Shown: positions 53,142-63,145 of the stretch, piece after piece
Layout of the letters: each line of letters starts with the position of its first letter
How positions within the stretch are numbered: the first letter of the stretch is position 1
From: Microtetraspora glauca
Lineage (GTDB): Bacteria > Actinomycetota > Actinomycetes > Streptomycetales > Streptomycetaceae
Assembly: GCA_000721275.1 (NCBI GenBank)
Contig: JOFO01000002.1
Coordinates: forward strand, 124,001 to 188,000
Direction: 5' to 3'
Length of the DNA stretch: 64,000 nt
Program-made: the position numbers and the translations under genes
Notes under the pieces: model-generated
Told to the model about the DNA's origin: nothing
Database searches by the model: none
What the model saw: the letters and a program-made list of their open reading frames with translations, nothing else

Positions 53142-54455
53142 TCAACTCGGCGTTCCGGCCTTCCGCCGGTCGGTGAAGCGCGAACGGTGACCGATGGCCG
53201 TCGACCCGTGCAGCCCGGCCGGCACCGGGACCCGCTCGTCCGCCGCCGCCTCGTGCTGCGGCTCCGGCTCCGGTACGGGGGCGGGCTTGCGGCGCCGGTA
53301 CCGCGGCGGGACCACGGCCTCCGCCCAGCGCGGCGCCCGCGGCGAGAAGCGCGGCAGCAGGAGCAGCACCAGCCCGACCGCGCTCAGCGCGGTGATGACC
53401 AGCACGATCCACATGGACGTCGAGTGCACCGAGTACGCGAGCGTGCCGAACGCGATCAGCGCCGACCAGAAGTACATGATCAGCACCGCCCGGCTGTGCG
53501 AGTGGCCGATCTCCAGGAGCCGGTGGTGCAGGTGGCCGCGGTCGGCGGCGAACGGCGACTGGCCCTTCCAGGTGCGCCGCACGATCGCGAGCACCAGGTC
53601 GGTCATCGGGATCGCGATGATGGTCAGCGGCAGGATCAGCGGGATGAAGACCGGCAGCGCCGCGTGGGTCGCCTCACGGGTCGAGCCCTCGAAGATCTTC
53701 AGGGTGTCGGGGTCCACCTGGCCGGTGATCGAGATGGCGGACGCGGCCAGGATCAGGCCGATCAGCATCGAGCCGGAGTCGCCCATGAAGATCCGCGCCG
53801 GGTGCATGTTGTGCGGCAGGAAGCCCAGGCACATGCCCATGAGGATCGCGGCGAAGAGGGTCGCGGGGGCCGCCGCCTCGATCGTGTAGCCGTACCAGAG
53901 CCGGTACGCGTACAGGAAGAAGGCGCCGGTGGCGATGCAGACCATGCCGGCGGCCAGGCCGTCGAGGCCGTCCACGAAGTTGACCGCGTTGATCGTGAGG
54001 ACCACCAGGGCCACCGTCAGCAGCGTGCCCTGCCACTGGGTGAGCGCGACCGTGCCGACGCCGGGGATCGGCAGCCACAGGATCGTCAGACCCTGCGCCA
54101 CCATCACGCCGGCCGAGATCATCTGGGCACCCAGCTTGATCAGCGCGTCCAGCTCGAACTTGTCGTCCAGGACACCGATCAGCCAGATCAGCGCGGCGCC
54201 GGAGAGCAGCGCCCGCGGCTCGTTCGACTGGTCGAAGACGCTGTTGAGGTTCTGGAGGTGGTCGGCGACGAGCAGGCCCGCGCACAGCCCGAAGAACATG
54301 GCGATGCCACCGAGCCGCGGAGTCGGTTCTCGGTGCACGTCCCGCGCGCGGATCTCCGGCATCGCGCCGGTCGCGATGGCGAACTTCCGCACCGGACCGG
54401 TCAGCAGATAGGTCACCGCGGCCGTGACACAGAGCGTCAGCAGGTAATCACGCAC
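53142..54455 (-). CDS. WecA/TagO/MraY-family polyprenyl-phosphate sugar-phosphate transferase
   Basis: 437 aa from GTG 54455. About ten membrane helices from residue 3. Catalytic loops are REPTPRLGGIAMFFGL, LIGVLDDKFELD, INAVNFVDGLDGLAAG, HPARIFMGDSGSMLIG and DRGHLHHRLLEIGHS. It moves a sugar phosphate from a UDP-sugar to the lipid carrier, the first step of teichoic-acid-like or arabinogalactan-like wall polymer synthesis. The ~60-residue polar C-terminal tail is an actinobacterial extra. The LCP protein at 59827-60921 may attach its product to peptidoglycan. Confidence 0.92.
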   Translation of the reverse strand: MRDYLLTLCVTAAVTYLLTGPVRKFAIATGAMPEIRARDVHREPTPRLGGIAMFFGLCAGLLVADHLQNLNSVFDQSNEPRALLSGAALIWLIGVLDDKFELDALIKLGAQMISAGVMVAQGLTILWLPIPGVGTVALTQWQGTLLTVALVVLTINAVNFVDGLDGLAAGMVCIATGAFFLYAYRLWYGYTIEAAAPATLFAAILMGMCLGFLPHNMHPARIFMGDSGSMLIGLILAASAISITGQVDPDTLKIFEGSTREATHAALPVFIPLILPLTIIAIPMTDLVLAIVRRTWKGQSPFAADRGHLHHRLLEIGHSHSRAVLIMYFWSALIAFGTLAYSVHSTSMWIVLVITALSAVGLVLLLLPRFSPRAPRWAEAVVPPRYRRRKPAPVPEPEPQHEAAADERVPVPAGLHGSTAIGHRSRFTDRRKAGTPS

Positions 54456-54574
54456 GGGCTGTCCCCACAGGAATCGCTGGCCATCTCAGCCCCACACCCT
54501 AGCCGTGCCGTCCATGTGGTTGGAGACACCAGGGGCCGCCGAACGGTTGCGGACACCCGGCGGCCGTCTTCCGC

Positions 54575-55822
54575 TCACCGTCCATACGGGGGAAATCTCC
54601 TGGTCAGCTCCCGTACCTCGGCGCGTACCCGCGCCGTCTCCTCCGGTTCGTCGCGCAGCGCCGCGGTGAACAGCGCGGCGATCCTGGCCATCTCCGGGGT
54701 GCTCATCCCCTGGGTGGTGATCGCCGCGGTGCCGAGCCGGATCCCGCGCCGGTCCCCGTACGGGAGCGCGCAGGTGTCCAGGACGACGCCGGCGGCGGAG
54801 AGCCGGGCGCGGGCGGTCCGGCCGTCGGTGCCGAGCGGGGCGGGGTCGGCGGCGATGAGGTGGGTGTCGGTGCCGCCGGTGCTCAGCGCGAAGCCCTCGG
54901 CGGCGAGCGCCGCGGCCAGCACGCGCGCGTGCTCGACCACCCGATGGGCGTACGCGGTGAACGCCGGAGTGGACGCCTCCCCCAGGGCCACCGCCTTCGC
55001 CGCGATGGTGTGCATCTGGGCGCCGCCCTGGGTGAACGGGAAGACCGCCCGGTCCACCCGCTCGGCCAGCTCCGCCGTGCACAGCAGCATCCCGCCGCGC
55101 GGACCGCGCAGCACCTTGTGGGTGGTGGCGCAGACGACGTCCGCGTACGGCACCGGGTTCGGCGCCGCTCCCCCGGCGACCAGTCCGATCGGGTGCGCGG
55201 CGTCGGCGATCAGGTAGGCGCCGACCTCGTCCGCGACGGCCCGGAAGAGCGCGTAGTCGGGGTGGCGGGGGTACGAGATCGAGCCGCACACGATCGCCTT
55301 CGGCCGGTGGTGGCGGGCGAGCGCGGCGAGCTGCTCGTAGTCGATGAGCCCGGTCTCGGCGTCGAGGCCGTACGGGACGAAGTCGAACCAGCGGCCCGAG
55401 AAGTTCGCCGGCGATCCGTGCGTGAGGTGCCCGCCCTGGTCCAGACCGAGGGCGAGGACCGTGTCACCGGGCCTGAGAAGGGCTGCGTACGCCGCCAGGA
55501 CGGCCGCGGAGCCCGAGTGGGGCTGGAGGTTCGCGTGATCCGCTCCGAAGAGCGCGGTGGCCCGTTCCACGGCGATCCGCTCGGCGGCGTCGGCGTACGC
55601 GCAGCCGCCGTGGTGGCGGGCGCCGGGGTACCCCTCGGCGTACTTGTTCGCGAGCGGCGACCCCAGCGTCGCCAGCACCGCCGGCGACGTGAAGTTCTCC
55701 GCCGCGATCAGCTGCAGCGTCTCGGCCTGCCGCCGCCCCTCCCCGGCCAGCACGTCGGCGATCTCCGGATCCTGCCGCCGCAGGACGTCGAGGACCTCTT
55801 CGGGGGGCGCGCTGACCGACAT
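54575..55822 (-). CDS. glyA: Serine hydroxymethyltransferase
   Basis: 415 aa from ATG 55822 with GGAG 6 nt upstream. PLP enzyme: ENFTSPAVLATLGSPLANKY, YPGARHHGGCAYADAAERIA, then DVVCATTHKVLRGPRGGMLL with the PLP Lys. It converts serine and THF to glycine and methylene-THF. A second glyA elsewhere in the genome is expected, since this copy is somewhat shorter and diverged from the main type. Confidence 0.9.
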   Translation of the reverse strand: MSVSAPPEEVLDVLRRQDPEIADVLAGEGRRQAETLQLIAAENFTSPAVLATLGSPLANKYAEGYPGARHHGGCAYADAAERIAVERATALFGADHANLQPHSGSAAVLAAYAALLRPGDTVLALGLDQGGHLTHGSPANFSGRWFDFVPYGLDAETGLIDYEQLAALARHHRPKAIVCGSISYPRHPDYALFRAVADEVGAYLIADAAHPIGLVAGGAAPNPVPYADVVCATTHKVLRGPRGGMLLCTAELAERVDRAVFPFTQGGAQMHTIAAKAVALGEASTPAFTAYAHRVVEHARVLAAALAAEGFALSTGGTDTHLIAADPAPLGTDGRTARARLSAAGVVLDTCALPYGDRRGIRLGTAAITTQGMSTPEMARIAALFTAALRDEPEETARVRAEVRELTRRFPPYGR

Positions 55823-55897
55823 GGCTGACTCCGTGCCTGGAGGGACGTAGCACCAATGTAGGCGCGCCCCCCGCACCCCGCCCCCGGAGCGCCCGCC

Positions 55898-55958
55898 CGT
55901 CAGCGGCGGGTCGGGACGCCCGTCAGGGCGGTGACGACCGGGTCCAGGGCTTCCTGGA
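55898..55958 (-). pseudogene. Duplicated 3' end of the phosphatase-like gene
   Basis: 61 bp that repeat 56065-56125 with one mismatch (T55951/C56118), including the same stop codon and the codons for LDPVVTALTGVPTRR. It lies 167 bp downstream of the original. No intact upstream coding sequence accompanies it. It looks like a tandem duplication remnant. Confidence 0.8.
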
Positions 55959-56064
55959 GCCCCTGTCCCCGACGCGCCCCTCGCACCGCTCGGCCCCGGG
56001 GGGCCTCTCGGGCTTCGGGCCGCTGCGGCGGCCTCCGACCGCCGGCACGGGAGCGGGCCGCCGT

Positions 56065-56125
56065 CGTCAGCGGCGGGTCGGGACGCCCGTCAGGGCGGTG
56101 ACGACCGGGTCCAGGGCCTCCTGGA
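56065..56125 (-). repeat. Source copy of the 61-bp repeat
   Basis: The 3' end of the phosphatase-like gene, the partner of 55898-55958 at 60/61 identity. The 106 bp between the copies (55959-56064) is extremely GC-rich and shows no gene. Confidence 0.8.
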
Positions 56126-56714
56126 TCTCGTCGCCGATGGAGCGGAAGACGGTGATGGGGGCTCCGTACGGGTCGTTGACCTCGTCCGCTTCGGCGGAGG
56201 GGGCCAGCAGCCACCCGCGGAGCGCGGCGGCGGCGCGGACCAGGGCGCGGGCGCGTCCGACCACGCCGTCGCGCGGGTCCGGGAGGGTGGCGGGGTCGAT
56301 GGCGCGGACCAGCCGGGTGAACTCCTTCAGGGTGAAGGTGCGCAGGCCGGCCGAGTGGCCCATCGAGATGACCTGCGCGCGGTGGTCGCGGGTCGCGGTG
56401 AGGACGAGGTCGGCGCGGATGACGTGCTCGTCGAGCAGCTCGCGCCCGACGAAGCCGCTGTGGTCGGCGCCGAAGTCGGCGAGGACCAGCTCCGCGTTGG
56501 TCTCCATGGGCGCGCCCTCGTGCCCCCAGGTGCCGGCGCTCTCCACGATGAGGCCCGTGCCGAGCCCGTCGCCGAGCCGCTGGCCCAGGGCGTGGCGGGT
56601 CAGCCGCTCGGTGATCGGCGAGCGGCAGACGTTGCCGGTGCTGACGTGGAGGATGCGGAAGGTGCCCTCGTGCTGCTCGTACCCCGCTATGCCACGCCCC
56701 TCAGGGGCGGTCAA
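56067..56714 (-). CDS. LMW phosphatase-like protein lacking the catalytic Cys
   Basis: 215 aa from TTG 56714 (overlaps the tsaC stop, with GAGGTGG just upstream). The P-loop of low-molecular-weight tyrosine phosphatases is Cys-X5-Arg; here it reads Ser25-TGNVC-Arg31 (HVSTGNVCRSPITERL), so the usual nucleophile is Ser. The remaining LMW-PTP layout is kept, including DPRDGV with the general-acid Asp. It may be an inactive or changed enzyme. It sits between tsaC and glyA in the operon. Confidence 0.83.
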   Translation of the reverse strand: MTAPEGRGIAGYEQHEGTFRILHVSTGNVCRSPITERLTRHALGQRLGDGLGTGLIVESAGTWGHEGAPMETNAELVLADFGADHSGFVGRELLDEHVIRADLVLTATRDHRAQVISMGHSAGLRTFTLKEFTRLVRAIDPATLPDPRDGVVGRARALVRAAAALRGWLLAPSAEADEVNDPYGAPITVFRSIGDEIQEALDPVVTALTGVPTRR

Positions 56715-57358
56715 CTGGCCACCTCGAGGTCGGGTACGACCTTCCGGAGCTCTTCCGGTGACAGCGCGCCCTCGCGCAGCAGCACCGGGACCTTGCCCGT
56801 GACGTCGACGATGGAGGAGGGGACGATGCCCGGGGTCGGGCCGCCGTCGAGGTAGACGGAGACCGCGTCGCCGAGCATCTGCTGGGCGGCGTCGCAGTCC
56901 TCCGGCGCGGGGTGCCCGGCGGCGTTCGCCGAGGTGACGGCCATCGGGCCGACCTCGGTGAGCAGCTCGATGGCGACCGGGTGCAGCGGCATCCGGATGG
57001 CGACGGTGCCGCGGCTGTCGCCGAGGTCCCACATGAGGGACGGCTGGTGCCGGGCGACCAGGGTCAGCGGGCCGGGCCAGAACGCGTCGACGAGCTCCCA
57101 CGCCTGCTCGGAGAAGTCGGTGACCAGCCCGTGCAGGGTGTTCGGGGAGCCGATGAGGACGGGCAGGGGCATGCCGCGGCCGCGGCCCTTCGCGGCGGCG
57201 AGGTCGGCGACGGCCTCGCCGGAGAAGGCGTCCGCGCCGAGCCCGTACACGGTGTCGGTGGGGAGCACGACGAGTTCGCCGCGGCGGACGGCCGACGCGG
57301 CTTCGCGCAGGCCGGTCGCGCGGTCGGTCGCCTCGTTGCAGTCGTATCGGCGTGCCAT
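56711..57358 (-). CDS. Threonylcarbamoyl-AMP synthase (TsaC/Sua5)
   Basis: 215 aa. YrdC-like fold with VLPTDTVYGLGADAFS, the K-X-R type KGRGRGMPLPVLIG, and VTSANAAGHPAPEDC. It makes threonylcarbamoyl-AMP, needed for t6A37 in tRNAs that read ANN codons. Starts 37 bp after prmC and overlaps the next gene, consistent with a translation-related operon. Confidence 0.93.
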   Translation of the reverse strand: MARRYDCNEATDRATGLREAASAVRRGELVVLPTDTVYGLGADAFSGEAVADLAAAKGRGRGMPLPVLIGSPNTLHGLVTDFSEQAWELVDAFWPGPLTLVARHQPSLMWDLGDSRGTVAIRMPLHPVAIELLTEVGPMAVTSANAAGHPAPEDCDAAQQMLGDAVSVYLDGGPTPGIVPSSIVDVTGKVPVLLREGALSPEELRKVVPDLEVAS

Positions 57359-57395
57359 CAGTCGCGCTCCTCCTTCGTGGTGGTGCGGTGCCGGC

Positions 57396-58241
57396 TCATG
57401 GCATCGCCTTGCGGGCGGTCGCGAAGCGCGGCCGGTTGTTGAGGTCGGGGTGGTCGGCGGCGTCCGACCAGCCGGCCTCCTCGTTGAAGATCCACGGCAC
57501 CTGGCCGCCCTGGGTGTCGGCGTGCTCGATGACGACGAGGCCGCCGGGGCGGAGCAGCCGGTGGGCGGTGCGCTCGATGCCGCGGATGGTGTCGAGGCCG
57601 TCCTCGCCGGAGAACAGCGCCATCTCGGGGTCGTGGTCGCGGGCCTCGGGGGCGACGTACTCCCACTCGGTGAGGGGGATGTACGGCGGGTTGGAGATGA
57701 CCAGGTCGACCTGGCCGTTCAGCTCCGGGAGCGCGGTGAGCGCGTCGCCCTGGTGGACGGTGACGCGGGAGCCCTCGGCGTTCTTCCGGGTCCAGACGAG
57801 CGCGTCCTCGGACAGCTCGACGGCGTGGACGCGGGAGCGCGGCACCTCCTGGGCCATGGCGAGGGCGATGGCGCCGGAGCCGGTGCAGAGGTCGACGATG
57901 AGCGGTTCGACGACGTCCATGGCGCGGACGGCGTCTATGGCCCAGCCGACCACGGACTCGGTCTCCGGGCGGGGCACGAAGACGCCGGGGCCGACCTGGA
58001 GCTCCAGGTAGCGGAAGAACGCCCGGCCGGTGATGTGCTGGAGGGGTTCGCGGGCCTCGCGGCGGGCGACGGCCTCCCAGTAGCGGGCGTCGAAGTCGGC
58101 GTCCTTGACGTTGTGCAGCTCCCCCCGCTTGACGCCGTGCACGAACGCGGCGAGTTCCTCGGCGTCGAAGCGCGGTGAGGGAACGCCGGCGTCGGCCAGC
58201 CGCTGGGTGGCCTGGGCCACCTCGGCGAGCAGCAGGTTCAC
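57396..58241 (-). CDS. prmC: Peptide chain release factor N5-glutamine methyltransferase
   Basis: 281 aa from GTG 58241. SAM-binding [20 protein letters not shown], then [20 protein letters not shown] with the NPPY substrate-Gln motif. It methylates the Gln of the GGQ motif in RF1, encoded immediately upstream. An N-terminal helical domain (~1-90) recognises the release factor. Confidence 0.95.
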   Translation of the reverse strand: MNLLLAEVAQATQRLADAGVPSPRFDAEELAAFVHGVKRGELHNVKDADFDARYWEAVARREAREPLQHITGRAFFRYLELQVGPGVFVPRPETESVVGWAIDAVRAMDVVEPLIVDLCTGSGAIALAMAQEVPRSRVHAVELSEDALVWTRKNAEGSRVTVHQGDALTALPELNGQVDLVISNPPYIPLTEWEYVAPEARDHDPEMALFSGEDGLDTIRGIERTAHRLLRPGGLVVIEHADTQGGQVPWIFNEEAGWSDAADHPDLNNRPRFATARKAMP

Positions 58242-58284
58242 GCGGTCCTCCGTGGTGCGGGGTGGGGCTGGGGAACGGCCTTGC

Positions 58285-59361
58285 TCAGGTCGCGGCGAGC
58301 TTCGCCGCCGAGTCGGCGTCGACGCACGCCTGGATGACGGCGTCGAGCTCGCCGTCGAGGACCTGGTCGAGGTTGTACGCCTTGAAGCCGACGCGGTGGT
58401 CGGAGATGCGGTTCTCCGGGAAGTTGTACGTGCGGATCTTCTCGGAGCGGTCGACCGTGCGGACCTGGCTGCGGCGGGCGTCGGCGGCCTCGGCCTCGGC
58501 CTTCTCCTGGGCGGCGGCGAGGAGCCGGGAGCGCAGGATGCGCATGGCCTGCTCCTTGTTCTGGAGCTGGCTCTTCTCGTTCTGGCAGGAGGCGACGATG
58601 CCGGTCGGCAGGTGGGTGATGCGGACCGCGGAGTCGGTGGTGTTGACCGACTGGCCGCCGGGGCCGGAGGAGCGGTAGACGTCGATGCGCAGGTCGTTGG
58701 CGTGGATCTCGACGTCGACCTCCTCGGCCTCGGGGGTGACGAGCACGCCGGCGGCGGAGGTGTGGATGCGGCCCTGCGACTCGGTGGCGGGCACGCGCTG
58801 CACGCGGTGGACGCCGCCCTCGTACTTGAGGCGGGCCCAGACGCCCTGGCCGGGCTCGGTGGCGCCCTGGCCGCCCTTGGTCTTCACGGCGACCTGGACG
58901 TCCTTGTAGCCGCCGAGCTCGGACTCGGTGGCGTCGATGATCTCGGTCTTCCAGCCGACGCGCTCGGCGTAGCGGAGGTACATGCGGAGCAGGTCCCCGG
59001 CGAAGAGGGCGGACTCGTCGCCGCCGGCGCCGGCCTTGATCTCCAGGATGACGTCCTTGTCGTCGCTGGGGTCGCGCGGGACCAGCAGAAGGCGGAGCTT
59101 CTCGGTGAGCTCCTCGCGCTGCTTCTCCAGCTCCTTGACCTCGGCGGCGAAGTCGGGGTCGTCGTGCGCGAACTCGCGCGCGGTCTCGATGTCCTCCCCG
59201 GTCTGCTTCCAGGAGCGGTACGTGCCGACGATCGGGGTCAGCTCGGCGTAGCGCTTGTTCAGCTTGCGCGCGTTGGCCTGGTCGGCGTGGACCGACGGGT
59301 CGGCGAGCTTCTTCTCGAGGTCGGCGTGCTCGCCGACCAGTTCCTCGACCGCCTCGAACAT
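58285..59361 (-). CDS. prfA: Peptide chain release factor 1
   Basis: 358 aa from ATG 59361 with AGGAG 7 nt upstream; 73 more in-frame codons upstream are not RF1-like. Stop-codon motif PAT (191-193) and peptidyl-hydrolysis motif GGQ (235-237) in [10 protein letters not shown]. Reads UAA and UAG. Confidence 0.96.
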   Translation of the reverse strand: MFEAVEELVGEHADLEKKLADPSVHADQANARKLNKRYAELTPIVGTYRSWKQTGEDIETAREFAHDDPDFAAEVKELEKQREELTEKLRLLLVPRDPSDDKDVILEIKAGAGGDESALFAGDLLRMYLRYAERVGWKTEIIDATESELGGYKDVQVAVKTKGGQGATEPGQGVWARLKYEGGVHRVQRVPATESQGRIHTSAAGVLVTPEAEEVDVEIHANDLRIDVYRSSGPGGQSVNTTDSAVRITHLPTGIVASCQNEKSQLQNKEQAMRILRSRLLAAAQEKAEAEAADARRSQVRTVDRSEKIRTYNFPENRISDHRVGFKAYNLDQVLDGELDAVIQACVDADSAAKLAAT

Positions 59362-59412
59362 CTTCGGGCTCCTGGTTTCGTCAGTTGCTACGGGGACGCC
59401 AAAGCGCCGGTC

Positions 59413-59439
59413 CCGGCCGCCCCGCTCGGGGGCGGCCGG
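59413..59439 (-). terminator. rpmE terminator
   Basis: Perfect 11-bp stem CCGGCCGCCCC (59413-59423) with 59429-59439, 20 bp past the rpmE stop. Longer flanking symmetry may extend it. Confidence 0.75.
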
Positions 59440-59458
59440 TGACCGGCGCGGGGGCTCG

Positions 59459-59680
59459 CTACTTCTTGGAGCCGGCGGCCTTGCCGAAGCGGGCCTCGAA
59501 GCGGGCGACGCGGCCACCCGTGTCGAGGATCTTCTGCTTGCCCGTGTAGAACGGGTGGCACTCGGAGCAGACCTCGGCACGGATGGTGCCCTCGGTCAGG
59601 GTGCTGCGGGTGGTGAACGACGCGCCACAGGTGCAGCTGACCTGGGTCTCGACGTACTCGGGGTGGATCTCGCGCTTCAA
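59459..59680 (-). CDS. rpmE: 50S ribosomal protein L31, zinc-binding form
   Basis: 73 aa from TTG 59680 with GGAG upstream. Zinc ligands are Cys16, Cys18, Cys38 and Cys41 (CTC...CSEC), so this is the C+ type. Streptomyces also carry a zinc-free paralogue under zinc control elsewhere. Confidence 0.96.
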   Translation of the reverse strand: MKREIHPEYVETQVSCTCGASFTTRSTLTEGTIRAEVCSECHPFYTGKQKILDTGGRVARFEARFGKAAGSKK

Positions 59681-59756
59681 GGGTGTCTCCTAGTTCCGGG
59701 AGGGCACCGGGTCGTCGCCGCGGGTTGCGGCGGACGTGAACCGGGGCCGACGTACC

Positions 59757-59786
59757 AGTCTGCCAGGACCGGCCGCATCTCCCCAA
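59757..59786 (-). promoter_or_regulatory. Candidate rpmE promoter
   Basis: Minus strand TTGGGG (59781-59786) and CAGACT (59757-59762), 18 bp apart, about 80-105 nt upstream of the rpmE start. Both are near consensus for a housekeeping promoter. Confidence 0.4.
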
Positions 59787-59826
59787 ACCGGGGTGGCGGC
59801 GCCGGTATTCCCGGGGGCCGGCGGGG

Positions 59827-60921
59827 TCAGCGGATGACGCCCTCGGCCTTGCCGGTGGCGGTGTCCTTCGTCGCCGCCGCGGGGATCGGGCGGTCGGCGG
59901 CGAGGGCCTTCCAGACCTGCTGGGCCTTCTCCTCGACGGGGACGACCCGGTTGGGGTCGGCGGGGTCGTACCGGACGGGGAGGGTCACCATGTGCACGTT
60001 CCCGGCGGAGAGGCCGGTGAGGCCCTGGGCGAAGCCCATCAGCTCCTGGACGGAGTCGAGCTCGGAGTCGGTGGTGATCGCCTTGGTGGCGGCGTCGGCG
60101 ACGTCCAGGAGCTTCTTCGGGTTCGTCCCGAGGCCGAGGCCCTTGACCTGGTCGATGAACGCCTTCATGAACGCCTGCTGGAGCTGGATGCGGCCGAGGT
60201 CGCTGCCGTCGCCGACGCTCTTGCGGGTGCGGACGAGGCCGAGGGACTGCTCGCCGTCGAGGGTGTGGGTGCCGGGCTCCAGGTCGAGGTGGCTCTTGGC
60301 GTCCTTGATGGGCCGGGTGGTGGTGATCTCGACGCCGCCGAGGGTGTCGATGAGCTTCGTGAAGCCGGTGAAGTCGACCTCGACGTAGTGGTCCATGCGG
60401 ATGCCGGACATCGCCTCGACGGTCTTGACGGCGCAGGCGGGGCCGCCGACCTCGTACGCGGTGTTGAACATGGCGCGGCTCTCGCCGGGGGCCTCGGCGC
60501 CCTGCGGGGTGGTGCAGGCGGGGCGGTCGACGAGGGTGTCGCGCGGGATGGAGACGACGCTCGCCTTCCGGTGGCCCTCGGAGACGTGGACGACCATCGC
60601 GGTGTCGGAGCGGGCGCCGCCCTCGTCCTTGCCGTAGGCGCCGTTGTCCCCGGAGCGGGAGTCGGAGCCGAGGACGAGGATGTCCAGCGAGCCGTTGTCG
60701 ACGTTCTTGGGGCGGTCGGTGCCCAGCTGGGCGTTGATGTCGACGCTCTGGATGTTCCCGTCGAGCTGGAGGAACACGTAGCCGAGTCCGGCGCCGGCCA
60801 GGACGAGCACGGCGAAGGCGCCGGACACGGCTATGCCGGCGCGGCGGCGCTTGGCGGGCGGTTTGCGGCGGCGTCCGGTGGCGCCTCCGCGTGCGCGCCC
60901 GCTCGGTGTCTGCTCGGTCAT
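59827..60921 (-). CDS. LytR-CpsA-Psr family wall-polymer ligase
   Basis: 364 aa. Basic cytoplasmic N-terminus (RRRKPPAKRRRAG), a membrane anchor (AVSGAFAVLVLAGAGLGYVF), then the LCP domain: LDILVLGSDSRSGDNGAYG, ARSDTAMVVHVSEGHRKASV, SIPRDTLVDRPAC, and the RTRKSVGDGSDLGRIQLQQA block. LCP enzymes transfer polyprenyl-linked glycopolymers to peptidoglycan. A partner of the WecA-like transferase in the same operon stretch is likely. Confidence 0.92.
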   Translation of the reverse strand: MTEQTPSGRARGGATGRRRKPPAKRRRAGIAVSGAFAVLVLAGAGLGYVFLQLDGNIQSVDINAQLGTDRPKNVDNGSLDILVLGSDSRSGDNGAYGKDEGGARSDTAMVVHVSEGHRKASVVSIPRDTLVDRPACTTPQGAEAPGESRAMFNTAYEVGGPACAVKTVEAMSGIRMDHYVEVDFTGFTKLIDTLGGVEITTTRPIKDAKSHLDLEPGTHTLDGEQSLGLVRTRKSVGDGSDLGRIQLQQAFMKAFIDQVKGLGLGTNPKKLLDVADAATKAITTDSELDSVQELMGFAQGLTGLSAGNVHMVTLPVRYDPADPNRVVPVEEKAQQVWKALAADRPIPAAATKDTATGKAEGVIR

Positions 60922-61024
60922 CGTCTTCCCTCGGGCCTATGGTTCACCTTTTGTGACGGCGAAGCACCCGAAAGGGTTGCATACGGACCTGTGAGGTTTC
61001 GCTGCGCGAGCCTCCCGCAACGCG

Positions 61025-61057
61025 CCGTGCCCGCCACTCGGTGAGTGGCGGGCACGG
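61025..61057 (-). terminator. rho terminator
   Basis: Perfect 15-bp stem (61025-61039 with 61043-61057) and a 3-nt loop downstream of the rho stop. Confidence 0.85.
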
Positions 61058-61132
61058 TGTTCGCGCAGGTCACGAACGGATCACGGCCTCGGAGCCGGTC
61101 TCCGCGATGTGACGCGGGTCTCCCCGGCGACG

Positions 61133-63145
61133 TCAGTCGTTGTTGCCGCCCGGCGTCGTCTTCTGGATCTGCAGCAGGAACTCGCCGTTCGACTTCGTCT
61201 GCTTGAGCTTGTCCAGGAGCAGCTCGATGGCCTGCTGCTGGTCGAGCGCGTGCAGGACGCGGCGGAGCTTCCACGTGACGGCGAGCTCGTCGCTGCCGAG
61301 GAGGATCTCCTCCTTGCGGGTGCCCGAGGCGTCGACGTCGACGGCCGGGAAGATCCGCTTGTCGGCGAGCTTCCGGTCGAGCTTGAGCTCCATGTTGCCG
61401 GTGCCCTTGAACTCCTCGAAGATCACCTCGTCCATCCGCGAGCCGGTGTCGACCAGCGCGGTGGCCAGGATGGTCAGCGAGCCGCCGTCCTCGATGTTGC
61501 GCGCGGCACCGAAGAAGCGCTTCGGCGGGTAGAGCGCGGTCGAGTCGACACCACCGGACAGGATGCGGCCGGAGGCGGGCGCCGCGAGGTTGTACGCGCG
61601 GCCCAGGCGGGTGATGGAGTCCAGCAGGACGACCACGTCGTGACCCAGCTCGACGAGGCGCTTGGCGCGCTCGATGGCCAGCTCGGCGACGGTGGTGTGG
61701 TCCTCGGCCGGGCGGTCGAAGGTCGAGGAGATGACCTCGCCCTTGACCGACCGCTGCATGTCGGTGACCTCTTCCGGACGCTCGTCGACCAGGACGACCA
61801 TCAGGTGGCACTCGGGGTTGTTGTGGGTGATCGCGTTGGCGATCGCCTGCATGATCATGGTCTTGCCGGTCTTCGGCGGGGCCACGATCAGACCGCGCTG
61901 GCCCTTGCCGATCGGCGACACGAGGTCGATGATCCGCGTGGTCACCACGCCCGGGTCGGTCTCCAGGCGGAGCCGGTCCTGCGGGTAGAGCGGCGTCAGC
62001 TTGTTGAACTCGGGGCGGCCGCGGCCGGAGTCCGGCGCCATGCCGTTGACCGAGTCCAGGCGGACCAGCGCGTTGAACTTCTCGCGGCGCTCGCCCTCCT
62101 TCGGCTGGCGGACCGCGCCGGTGAGGTGGTCGCCCTTGCGCAGGCCGCTCTTGCGGACCTGGGCGAGGGAGACGTACACGTCGTTCGGGCCGGGCAGGTA
62201 GCCGGAGGTCCGGATGAACGCGTAGTTGTCGAGGATGTCGAGGATGCCCGCGACGGGGATCAGGACGTCGTCCTCGGAGACCTGCGGCTCGCCGGCGGCG
62301 AACTCGTCGCGCCCGCGACGGCCGCGGCGGTCGCGGTAGCGCCCGCGACGCCCGCGCCGGCCGCCCTCGAAGTCGTCGTCGTCCTGGAAGCCGCCGCCGC
62401 CCTGCTGGCCCTGGCCCTGACCCTGCTGCTGGCCCTGGCCCTGGCCCTGGCGCTGCTGGTCCTTGCGCTGGCCGCCGCCCTGCTGCTGGTCGTCGCCCTT
62501 GCCGCGCTCGCGCTGGCGGTCGCGGCGGTCCCGGCGGTCCCGGCGGCTGCGGCCCTCGGCGGTGTCGGCGGCGGACTCGGCGCGGTCGCCCTGCGCCTCG
62601 CCCTTGGCCTCGGTACGCGTCTCGGTCTTCACGGCCTGCGCGGCCTCGGCGCCCTCCGGCGAACCGGCGGGGGCGGTGGCCCGGCGGCGGCGGCGCTCGC
62701 CGGCCGGCTGCTCGTCGCCCTGCTCGGCGGTGCTCGGCTTCGACGGCTGGCCCGGAATGTCGATCTGCTGCTGGGCGGGGGCCTGCTCGGCCTGCTCCGC
62801 CTTCGGCTCGGCGGCCTCGGCGGTCTCGCCCGTGCGGGCCTTGGAAGTGGCGCGGCGCTTCGGCTTGGCCTCGGCGGCGGCGTCGGTCTTGGCGGGGGCG
62901 GCGCTGCCTGCCCCGGCCTGCGCCTCCTTGATGACCTCGATCAGCTGGCTCTTGCGCATCCGCGCGGTGCCCCTGATGCCGAGGCCGGACGCGACCTGCT
63001 GCAGCTCGGCCAGGACCATGCCCTCGAGGCCGGTGCCGGAGCGGCGGCGCCGTGCGGTGCCGCCACTGGCAGCACCTGCGGCGGGCGCGGCGGCGTCGAC
63101 GGTGTCGTCGGCAGTCACGCCCATCAGATCGGTGGTGTCGCTCAC
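61133..63145 (-). CDS. rho: Transcription termination factor Rho
   Basis: 670 aa, far longer than E. coli Rho (419), from GTG 63145 with GGAAGGA upstream. Rho_N is interrupted by a basic/Gln-rich and acidic insert (residues ~70-260, including [16 protein letters not shown] and QGQGQQQGQ repeats) typical of actinobacterial Rho. Then the RNA-binding fold ([20 protein letters not shown]), Walker A in [18 protein letters not shown], Walker [17 protein letters not shown], and the Q/R-loop [20 protein letters not shown]. Hexameric RNA translocase that ends transcription. Confidence 0.96.
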   Translation of the reverse strand: MSDTTDLMGVTADDTVDAAAPAAGAASGGTARRRRSGTGLEGMVLAELQQVASGLGIRGTARMRKSQLIEVIKEAQAGAGSAAPAKTDAAAEAKPKRRATSKARTGETAEAAEPKAEQAEQAPAQQQIDIPGQPSKPSTAEQGDEQPAGERRRRRATAPAGSPEGAEAAQAVKTETRTEAKGEAQGDRAESAADTAEGRSRRDRRDRRDRQRERGKGDDQQQGGGQRKDQQRQGQGQGQQQGQGQGQQGGGGFQDDDDFEGGRRGRRGRYRDRRGRRGRDEFAAGEPQVSEDDVLIPVAGILDILDNYAFIRTSGYLPGPNDVYVSLAQVRKSGLRKGDHLTGAVRQPKEGERREKFNALVRLDSVNGMAPDSGRGRPEFNKLTPLYPQDRLRLETDPGVVTTRIIDLVSPIGKGQRGLIVAPPKTGKTMIMQAIANAITHNNPECHLMVVLVDERPEEVTDMQRSVKGEVISSTFDRPAEDHTTVAELAIERAKRLVELGHDVVVLLDSITRLGRAYNLAAPASGRILSGGVDSTALYPPKRFFGAARNIEDGGSLTILATALVDTGSRMDEVIFEEFKGTGNMELKLDRKLADKRIFPAVDVDASGTRKEEILLGSDELAVTWKLRRVLHALDQQQAIELLLDKLKQTKSNGEFLLQIQKTTPGGNND

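Noticed and set aside
55900..56214. A 104-codon minus frame as a separate small gene
   Set aside because: Only its last codons, the duplicated phosphatase tail, look coding; the rest is out-of-frame GC-rich DNA. I list it as a duplication remnant.
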